NCBI RefSeq assembly: GCF_001184025.1
Contig: NZ_BBYG01000017.1
Coordinates: 124,001 to 188,000, forward strand
Reading direction: 5' to 3'
Source: Streptomyces maremycinicus
GTDB taxonomy: Bacteria; Actinomycetota; Actinomycetes; Streptomycetales; Streptomycetaceae
Length of the DNA stretch: 64,000 nt
Each line of letters opens with the position of its first letter. Position 1 is the stretch's first letter. Shown in pieces: positions 59,031-64,000 of the stretch. The notes under the pieces were generated by a model that was given only the letters and a program-made list of their open reading frames with translations, ran no database searches and was not told the DNA's origin. A program made the position numbers and the translations under genes.

Positions 59031-59839
59031 GACTTCTTGGCCTTTGCGGTCCGAGCGGCGACCCAGACGGCGACCGCGATCAGGGCACCGAGACCGAAGA
59101 TCCAGGCGAACAGGCCCTCACTGACCGGCCCGAGGCCGCCCAGCTCCAGACCACCGGGGTTGTTCGTCTCGTCGCTGTTGACCGCGTGCAGGTACGCGAT
59201 GATGTCCTTCTTGTTCTGCTCCGACAGGGTGGTGTCGGGGAAGGAAGGCATGTTCTGCGGGCCGGTCTGCATGGCCTCGTAGATGTGCTTCGGGTCCACG
59301 CCCTCGAGGGTCGGGGCGTACTTGCCCTTGGTGAGGGCACCGCCCTTGCCGGTGAAGTTGTGGCACTGCGCGCAGTTGGTGCGGAACAGCTCGCCACCCT
59401 TGGCGATGTCCGCGCCCTCCGGGCCGTAGTCGGCTTCGGTCGGGACGGACGGGCCAGCGCCCAGGGAGGAGATGAACGCGGCGAGCTGGTCGATCTCGGC
59501 CTGCGTGTAGATGACCTTCTTCGAGGGCACCTGGGCGCCCTGGGAGGTGGCCGCGGGCATGCGCCCGGTGCCGACCTGGAAGTCGACGGCCGCGGCACCC
59601 ACGCCGACCAGGCTCGGGCCGTCGGAGGTCCCCTGACCGCCGGTGCCGTGGCAGCTTGCGCAGCCGACGGCGTAGAGCTTCTTGCCCTCGTCGATGGCGA
59701 GGGACTGGGCGGTGTCGTCTGCCTGCGCCTTGCTCGCGGGCGCGAACGCGGCGTACAGCCCCCCGGTAGCCGCCAGCGCGAGGAGTAGGACGACGAGCGC
59801 CGCCAGCGGATGGCGTCGTCGTGCGGAGAGCTTTTTCAC
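59027..59839 (-). CDS. qcrC: cytochrome bc1 complex diheme cytochrome c subunit
   Basis: 270 residues. GTG or ATG near 59839 with a signal-anchor HPLAALVVLLLALAATGGLYAAF. Two heme c motifs: CASCHGTGGQG and CAQCHNFTGKG. A C-terminal helix (LFAWIFGLGALIAVAVWVAA) anchors it. It passes electrons directly to the aa3 oxidase, replacing soluble cytochrome c, hence a bcc-aa3 supercomplex. First gene of the qcr set; ctaE is 65 bp upstream on the same strand. Confidence 0.97.
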   Translation of the reverse strand: MKKLSARRRHPLAALVVLLLALAATGGLYAAFAPASKAQADDTAQSLAIDEGKKLYAVGCASCHGTGGQGTSDGPSLVGVGAAAVDFQVGTGRMPAATSQGAQVPSKKVIYTQAEIDQLAAFISSLGAGPSVPTEADYGPEGADIAKGGELFRTNCAQCHNFTGKGGALTKGKYAPTLEGVDPKHIYEAMQTGPQNMPSFPDTTLSEQNKKDIIAYLHAVNSDETNNPGGLELGGLGPVSEGLFAWIFGLGALIAVAVWVAARTAKAKKS

Positions 59840-59904
59840 GGATTACCCCGGTGTCAGGATCTTCTGCGTCGATGCTTGGGATGTGCGGGAGCGAGCGTGC
59901 CCGA

Positions 59905-60525
59905 CTACTTGATCATGTAGATCGTGGCGAAGAGGCCGATCCAGACGACGTCGACGAAGTGCCAGTAATAGGACACGACGATGGCCGCGGTCGCCTGCTC
60001 GTGGGTGAACCTCTTGGCCGCGTAGGTGCGTCCGAGGACGAACAGGAAGGCGATGAGGCCGCCCGTCACGTGCATGCCGTGGAAGCCGGTGGTCAGGTAG
60101 AACACCGAGCCGTACGGGTCGGAGGAGAGCGAGAGCCCGTCCTTCTTCACCAGCTCCGTGTACTCGAAGATCTGACCGCCGATGAAGATCGCACCCATGA
60201 TGAAGGTGACGATGAACCACATTCTGAGCTTCTTCACGTCACCGCGCTCGGCGGCGAAGACGCCGAGCTGGCAGGTGAGCGAGGAGAGCACCAGGATCGT
60301 GGTGTTGGTGGCCGAGAACGGGAAGTTCAGGGCCTCGGCCATTTCCTTCCAGTGATCAGGACCCGTCACCGATCGCAGGGTGAAGTACATCGCGAAGAGG
60401 GCCGCGAAGAACATCAGCTCGGAGCTCAGCCAGATGATGGTTCCGACGCTGGTGAGGTTCGGCCGATTGACCGACGGGTGCGCGTGCCCGGTTTCTACTG
60501 TCGTTGCTGTCGCCACGACCGACAT
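59905..60525 (-). CDS. ctaE: cytochrome c oxidase subunit 3
   Basis: 206 residues, ATG at 60525. Five helices, the actinobacterial short form: TIIWLSSELMFFAALFAMYF, TTILVLSSLTCQLGVFAAER, FIVTFIMGAIFIGGQIFEYT, FHGMHVTGGLIAFLFVLGRT and AIVVSYYWHFVDVVWIGLFA. Subunit of the aa3 oxidase. The start codon lies in the middle of a 19-bp perfect inverted repeat (60517-60535), which may control transcription or translation. Heads the ctaE-qcrC-qcrA-qcrB operon. Confidence 0.96.
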   Translation of the reverse strand: MSVVATATTVETGHAHPSVNRPNLTSVGTIIWLSSELMFFAALFAMYFTLRSVTGPDHWKEMAEALNFPFSATNTTILVLSSLTCQLGVFAAERGDVKKLRMWFIVTFIMGAIFIGGQIFEYTELVKKDGLSLSSDPYGSVFYLTTGFHGMHVTGGLIAFLFVLGRTYAAKRFTHEQATAAIVVSYYWHFVDVVWIGLFATIYMIK

Positions 60526-60535
60526 TATGTCGGTC
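60517..60535. promoter_or_regulatory. perfect inverted repeat over the ctaE start codon
   Basis: GACCGACAT-T-ATGTCGGTC: 9-1-9 symmetric DNA, with the ctaE ATG in it (60523-60525). In the mRNA it could form a hairpin with AUG in or next to the loop. Confidence 0.7.
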
Positions 60536-60703
60536 CCTTATCCCGCCCTCACTCCGGGGGGTGCCGTTCGGAGTGTTCGCACCGTGTGTACTGCCCGTAT
60601 GGCCCATCGAAGTGATGTTCCAAGCGGTGTTGACGACGTGTTCAAGGGAGTAGCATCCGCGGCATCGGTTCTGTCCGTACGACGCTGATGTCACGGAGGA
60701 AGC

Positions 60704-61108
60704 ATGCAGGCGACCGCCACGGTGCTGGTCTACAGCGACGACTCCAACACCCGCGAGCAGGTCCGGCTCGCGACCGGGCGCAGGCCCGCGCCGGACGCCC
60801 CCGTGGTGGAGTTCCTGGAGTGCGCGACGCCTGCGGCGGTGCTGCGGGAGCTGGACCGGGGCGGCATCGACGTCGTCGTCCTGGACGGCGAGGCCGCGCC
60901 CATGGGGGGCATGGGGCTGTGCCGGCAGATCAAGGACGAGGTGTTCCAGTGCCCGCCGGTGCTGCTGCTCATCGGGCGGCCCCAGGACGCCTGGCTCGCC
61001 ACCTGGAGCCGTGCCGACGCGGCCGTGACGCTGCCTGTGGAGCCCGTGGAGTTCGCCTCGGCCCTGGCGTCCCTGCTGCGGCGCAAGAGCCTTCAGCAGA
61101 GCGCCTGA
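60704..61108 (+). CDS. receiver-like (pseudo-receiver) protein
   Basis: 134 residues. ATG at 60704 with CGGAGGAAG upstream. A single CheY-like domain: TVLVYSDDSNTREQVRL (acidic pair), DVVVLDGEAAPMGGMGLCRQ (candidate phospho-Asp) and PPVLLLIGRPQDAWL. The conserved switch Lys-Pro near the end reads LPVEP (VTLPVEP), so Lys is missing, and there is no output domain. It may act by protein-protein contact regardless of phosphorylation. It is divergent from ctaE across 178 bp, in an otherwise respiratory neighbourhood. Confidence 0.82.
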   Translation: MQATATVLVYSDDSNTREQVRLATGRRPAPDAPVVEFLECATPAAVLRELDRGGIDVVVLDGEAAPMGGMGLCRQIKDEVFQCPPVLLLIGRPQDAWLATWSRADAAVTLPVEPVEFASALASLLRRKSLQQSA

Positions 61109-61118
61109 CGGCGCCGAA

Positions 61119-61142
61119 GGGGCGTGGGGTTCCCCGCGCCCC
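61119..61142. terminator. bidirectional terminator
   Basis: GGGGCGTGGGG / CCCCGCGCCCC stem with one wobble pair, between the convergent receiver and L,D-transpeptidase genes. The GGGGCGTGGGGTTCCCCGCG type of sequence is frequent between Streptomyces genes. Confidence 0.8.
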
Positions 61143-61151
61143 CGGCCGTGC

Positions 61152-62405
61152 CTACACCGCCGCGGGCCGCAGTCTCGACGTGTCGCGCACCGTCTGCTGC
61201 TTGCCGCCCGTCAGCGCGCTGCCCTCGGTCCACTTCTTCCAGTCCAGGTTCCAGTCGCCGAAGCCGTTGCCGAAGGTCTCCATCGTGTCGCCGTAGCTGT
61301 TGACGACCTGGACGACGTCGCCCTGGCGGATGTTGTCGAAGAACCACTCGGCGTTGGACGTGCTCATGCCGGTGCAGCCGTGGCTGACGTTCGCGTACCC
61401 CTGGGAGCCCACGGACCAGGGAGCCGCGTGGACGTACTCGCCGCTCCAGGTGACGCGGGTGGCGTAGTACACGGGCAGGTCGTAGGACTCCGAGGAACCC
61501 TCCGCGATGCCGACGGTGGTGCCGCGCATCCGTACGAAGTACTCCTTGCCCAGGACGACCTTGACGCCGTTGCGGGTCTCGAAGCCGGGCTTGCCGGTGG
61601 TGACGGGGATCTGGTTGATCTCCTCGTTGTTCTTGAAGACCGTCATGGAGTGCGACGACGCGTCCGTGACGGCGATGACCCGGTCGCCGATCGTGAGCTT
61701 GAGCTCCTTGGCGGGTCCGCCCCACAGCCGGTCGCTGATCTTGATGCCGTCCAGGTTGCTGCGCACCCGGAGGGTGGCGTGGGCGGGCCAGTACTCCTGG
61801 GGCCGGTAGTGGAGTTCCTTGTCGTCCACCCAGTGCCAGCCGCCCTGCACGGACGGCGTGGAGTCGACCTTGAGGGCGCGTTCGACGACGGCCCGCTGGG
61901 CGGGGTCCTTGATCGGCTGGTCCAGCTTGGCGGTGACGGGCTGGCCGACGCCGTACTCGCCCGCGTCGGGGCCGAACTCGACTCCCAGGCGCTTCTTCGA
62001 GGTGGGCTTGCCGGTGTCGAAGGTGAGCACCCGGCGGCCGGGGGCGCCGTCGTCGTCCTCGGTGCTCACGCGGACCGTGTAGTGGGCGTTGGCGGCCAGC
62101 GGCTCGGTGCTGTGCCAGCGGCTGCCGTCGGCGGCGAGTTCACCCGCCACGTAGCGGCCCGTGCCGTCCACCGCGGTGACGTCCGTGATGCGGTCGTCGT
62201 CCTCCGCGGTGACCTCCAGCGGCTTGGCCGGGTCGGACTTCTTCCCGTCGCCACCGAGGTTGCGGAAGGAGATCTGGTCCGTCGCGTCGTAGGGGCGCGC
62301 GGAGAGCGGGTTGCCGTCCGAGCCGCAGGCGCTGGCGACCGCGCCCAGGGCGATCACCAGCAGGGTGCAGCCGACGACGGTGCGAGGGCGGGGTTCGTGG
62401 CTCAT
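61152..62405 (-). CDS. L,D-transpeptidase lipoprotein
   Basis: 417 residues, ATG at 62405. Lipoprotein signal: TVVGCTLLVIALGAVASACGS, with the lipid Cys near residue 27. Two Ig-like domains (about 45-250, the bacterial BIg type found in actinobacterial Ldt proteins) precede the YkuD domain (about 255-385) with catalytic His and Cys in YANVSHGCTGMSTSNAEWF. A C-terminal extension (GNGFGDWNLDWKKWTEG) is as in LdtMt2-like enzymes. Forms 3-3 crosslinks in peptidoglycan and resists most beta-lactams except carbapenems. It lies between the cta genes. Confidence 0.95.
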   Translation of the reverse strand: MSHEPRPRTVVGCTLLVIALGAVASACGSDGNPLSARPYDATDQISFRNLGGDGKKSDPAKPLEVTAEDDDRITDVTAVDGTGRYVAGELAADGSRWHSTEPLAANAHYTVRVSTEDDDGAPGRRVLTFDTGKPTSKKRLGVEFGPDAGEYGVGQPVTAKLDQPIKDPAQRAVVERALKVDSTPSVQGGWHWVDDKELHYRPQEYWPAHATLRVRSNLDGIKISDRLWGGPAKELKLTIGDRVIAVTDASSHSMTVFKNNEEINQIPVTTGKPGFETRNGVKVVLGKEYFVRMRGTTVGIAEGSSESYDLPVYYATRVTWSGEYVHAAPWSVGSQGYANVSHGCTGMSTSNAEWFFDNIRQGDVVQVVNSYGDTMETFGNGFGDWNLDWKKWTEGSALTGGKQQTVRDTSRLRPAAV

Positions 62406-62482
62406 GGCTTCACGCTAGGGAGCCGCGTCAACCGCGGCGCGCTGGGTGACTCGGACGGAGGAGCTTCGTTGCGGCAAAAGCG

Positions 62483-62518
62483 TGAGCCCGGACCCTCCTG
62501 ACGGAGTGTCCGGGCTCA
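62483..62518. terminator. terminator after ctaF
   Basis: TGAGCCCGGAC (62483-62493) pairs with GTCCGGGCTCA (62508-62518), 14-nt loop. It lies 18 bp past the ctaF stop on the minus strand. Confidence 0.82.
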
Positions 62519-62536
62519 GCCTGTGTCCCGCGCGTG

Positions 62537-62935
62537 CTACTGGGTGCGGTTCTCACCGCGGTAGTACTCGAAGACCCAGCCCCACAGACCGATGAGGATC
62601 AGCGGCAGCGAGAAGTACAGCAGCCACCAGCCGACAGCGACCCCCAGGAAGGCCAGGGCGCCGCCGATGCCCAGCGACAGCGGCTGCCAGCTGTGCGGAC
62701 TGAAGAAGCCCAGCTCGCCGGCGTCGTCCGCGACATCCGCCTCCTTGTTGTCCTGCGCGCCCGCGTCGACCCGCCGGGCGGTGAAGCCCAGGTAGAAGCC
62801 GATCATGATGCACAGGCCGAAGGCCAGGAAGAGGGCCGTGGTACCGGCCGGCTCCTTCGACCACACGCCATAGACGATCGCCATGACGAGGACGAAGACG
62901 CTCAGCCAGACGAACATCTTGCCCTGGATCTTCAC
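62537..62935 (-). CDS. ctaF: cytochrome c oxidase subunit 4 (actinobacterial type)
   Basis: 132 residues, GTG at 62935 overlapping the ctaD stop. Four helices: MFVWLSVFVLVMAIVYGVWS, TTALFLAFGLCIMIGFYLGF, LGIGGALAFLGVAVGWWLLY and FSLPLILIGLWGWVFEYYRG, with a middle loop GFFSPHSWQP that is conserved in the family. Structural subunit of the aa3 oxidase. Short gene, third or fourth of the ctaC-ctaD-ctaF set. Confidence 0.95.
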   Translation of the reverse strand: MKIQGKMFVWLSVFVLVMAIVYGVWSKEPAGTTALFLAFGLCIMIGFYLGFTARRVDAGAQDNKEADVADDAGELGFFSPHSWQPLSLGIGGALAFLGVAVGWWLLYFSLPLILIGLWGWVFEYYRGENRTQ

Positions 62936-64000
62936 TTGCCGGCCTCCTTGCTGCCCGAGATGGCACTGGCACCGTGGCCGGCGTGCTCCAGCTGCTCGAG
63001 CGCGGCGATCTCGGGGTGGTGCAGGTCGAACGCCGGGGATTCACTGCGGATCCGCGGCAGGGTGAGGAAGTTGTGGCGCGGCGGCGGGCAGGAGGTCGCC
63101 CACTCCAGGGAGCGGCCGTAGCCCCACGGGTCGTCGACGCCGACCGGCTTGCCGTACTTGGCGGTCTTCCACACGTTGTAGAAGAACGGCAGGACGGACA
63201 GACCGAGGACGAAGGAGCTGATCGTCGAGATCGTGTTCAGGGCGGTGAAGCCGTCGGCCGCCAGGTAGTCGGCGTACCGGCGCGGCATGCCCTCGGCACC
63301 CAGCCAGTGCTGGACCAGGAAGGTGCCGTGGAAGCCGACGAACAGCGTCCAGAAGGTGATCTTGCCGAGGCGCTCGTCGAGCATCTTGCCGGTGAACTTC
63401 GGCCACCAGAAGTGGAAGCCGGAGAACATCGCGAAGACGACGGTGCCGAAGACGACGTAGTGGAAGTGCGCCACCACGAAGTACGAGTCGGACACGTGGA
63501 AGTCCATCGGCGGCGAGGCCAGGATGACGCCGGTCAGACCACCGAAGGTGAAGGTGATGAGGAAGCCCGTCGCCCACAGCATCGGTGTCTCGAAGGACAG
63601 CGAGCCCTTCCACATCGTTCCGATCCAGTTGAAGAACTTCACGCCGGTCGGTACGGCGATGAGGAACGTCATGAAGGAGAAGAACGGCAGCAGCACGCCA
63701 CCCGTGACGTACATGTGGTGCGCCCACACCGTCACGGAGAGACCGGCGATCGAGATGGTCGCGGCGATCAGGCCCATGTAGCCGAACATCGGCTTGCGGG
63801 AGAACACCGGGATCACTTCGGAGATGATGCCGAAGAACGGCAGGGCGATGATGTACACCTCTGGATGGCCGAAGAACCAGAAGAGGTGCTGCCACAGCAA
63901 TGCACCGCCGTTGGCGGCGTCGAACACATGGGCACCGAACTTGCGGTCCGCCTCCAGGGCGAACAGCGCGGCCGCGAGGACCGGGAAGGCCAGCAGGACC
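62932..64000 (-). CDS. ctaD: cytochrome c oxidase subunit 1 (5' end outside window)
   Basis: C-terminal 355 or so residues only; the frame is open to the last base, so the gene starts beyond 64000. Heme-copper oxidase motifs: WQHLFWFFGHPEVYIIALPF (CuB His and the crosslinked Tyr), VWAHHMYVTGG (two CuB His), FDVHVSD-like PPMDFHVSDSYFVVAHFHYVVFG (heme a3 and heme a ligands). The proton-channel Lys region is near SFMTFLIAVPTGVKFFNWIGTM. The C-terminal tail ends in a cytoplasmic SAISGSKEAGK. Confidence 0.96.
   Translation of the reverse strand, partial: VLLAFPVLAAALFALEADRKFGAHVFDAANGGALLWQHLFWFFGHPEVYIIALPFFGIISEVIPVFSRKPMFGYMGLIAATISIAGLSVTVWAHHMYVTGGVLLPFFSFMTFLIAVPTGVKFFNWIGTMWKGSLSFETPMLWATGFLITFTFGGLTGVILASPPMDFHVSDSYFVVAHFHYVVFGTVVFAMFSGFHFWWPKFTGKMLDERLGKITFWTLFVGFHGTFLVQHWLGAEGMPRRYADYLAADGFTALNTISTISSFVLGLSVLPFFYNVWKTAKYGKPVGVDDPWGYGRSLEWATSCPPPRHNFLTLPRIRSESPAFDLHHPEIAALEQLEHAGHGASAISGSKEAGK

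Overview
The window is high-GC DNA (codon third positions almost all G or C) from a Streptomyces-type actinomycete. Gene content and order match the S. coelicolor chromosome from about SCO2095 to SCO2155. Supporting signs are GTG and TTG starts, TANNNT -10 hexamers placed 6-8 nt before start codons (leaderless mRNAs), a Streptomyces TPP riboswitch, an iron box and an actinobacterial bcc/aa3 respiratory module. No tRNA, rRNA, insertion sequence, prophage or CRISPR array was seen. This is core chromosome, not an accessory island.

Layout. 1-4.3 kb: a DUF58 protein (cut by the window edge) and a membrane transglutaminase, then a GC-rich degenerate repeat and a hairpin. 4.3-6.6 kb: minus-strand DUF3040 membrane protein, SAM methyltransferase and a SAV_6107-type HEPN protein. 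6.8-10.6 kb: a cassette of a degenerate ABC ATPase, a YhgE/Pip membrane protein and a TetR regulator. 11-18.2 kb: DUF4126 membrane protein, phytoene-desaturase-like oxidoreductase, a Q/Y/G-rich membrane protein, metF, thiE, an Rv2175c-like DNA-binding protein, an FAD reductase and a small hypothetical. 18.2-20.6 kb: TPP riboswitch and thiO-thiS-thiG. 20.7-25.2 kb: PASTA kinase, endonuclease IV-type protein, sulfite-oxidase-type protein, bacterioferritin and Bfd with an iron box. 25.3-28.8 kb: class II DAHP synthase facing away from a trp leader/attenuator and fused anthranilate synthase. 28.8-38.8 kb: phosphofructokinase, a MacRS-type two-component system, acyltransferase, hydrolase, EEP protein, glucokinase, DUF5304, ArsA-like ATPase and SRPBCC protein. 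38.9-46.7 kb: phosphoesterase, long-chain acyl-CoA ligase, PimB-like and GT87 glycosyltransferases, MATE transporter and PadR. 46.7-56.2 kb: lipoprotein peptidase, two NlpC/P60 hydrolases, NYN protein, zinc ribbon, rhomboid, stand-alone RAM domain, class V aminotransferase and trpD. 56.3-64 kb: qcrB-qcrA-qcrC-ctaE, a pseudo-receiver, an L,D-transpeptidase, ctaF and the 3' part of ctaD.

How it works together. Three themes recur: envelope construction (transglutaminase, PimB/GT87, acyltransferase, NlpC/P60, L,D-transpeptidase, PASTA kinase), aromatic and cofactor biosynthesis (DAHP synthase, TrpE(G), TrpD, thi genes, MetF), and aerobic respiration (the cytochrome bcc-aa3 chain). From memory, the order parallels M. 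tuberculosis Rv2172c-Rv2200c (metF-like, Rv2175c, pknL, aroG, GT87, plsC, ArsA-like, SRPBCC, fadD15, pimB, NlpC/P60, trpD, ctaE/qcrCAB), so this is an ancient actinobacterial block.

Most notable: a near-identical 14-bp operator (13/14) in front of both the ABC/YhgE/TetR cassette and the distant acyl-CoA ligase gene; Arg in place of the Walker A Lys in two unrelated ATPases; a HEPN protein with an intact R-X4-H motif; a 19-bp perfect inverted repeat over the ctaE start codon; paired PadR operators between a MATE pump and padR; and a PPi-type signature in phosphofructokinase.
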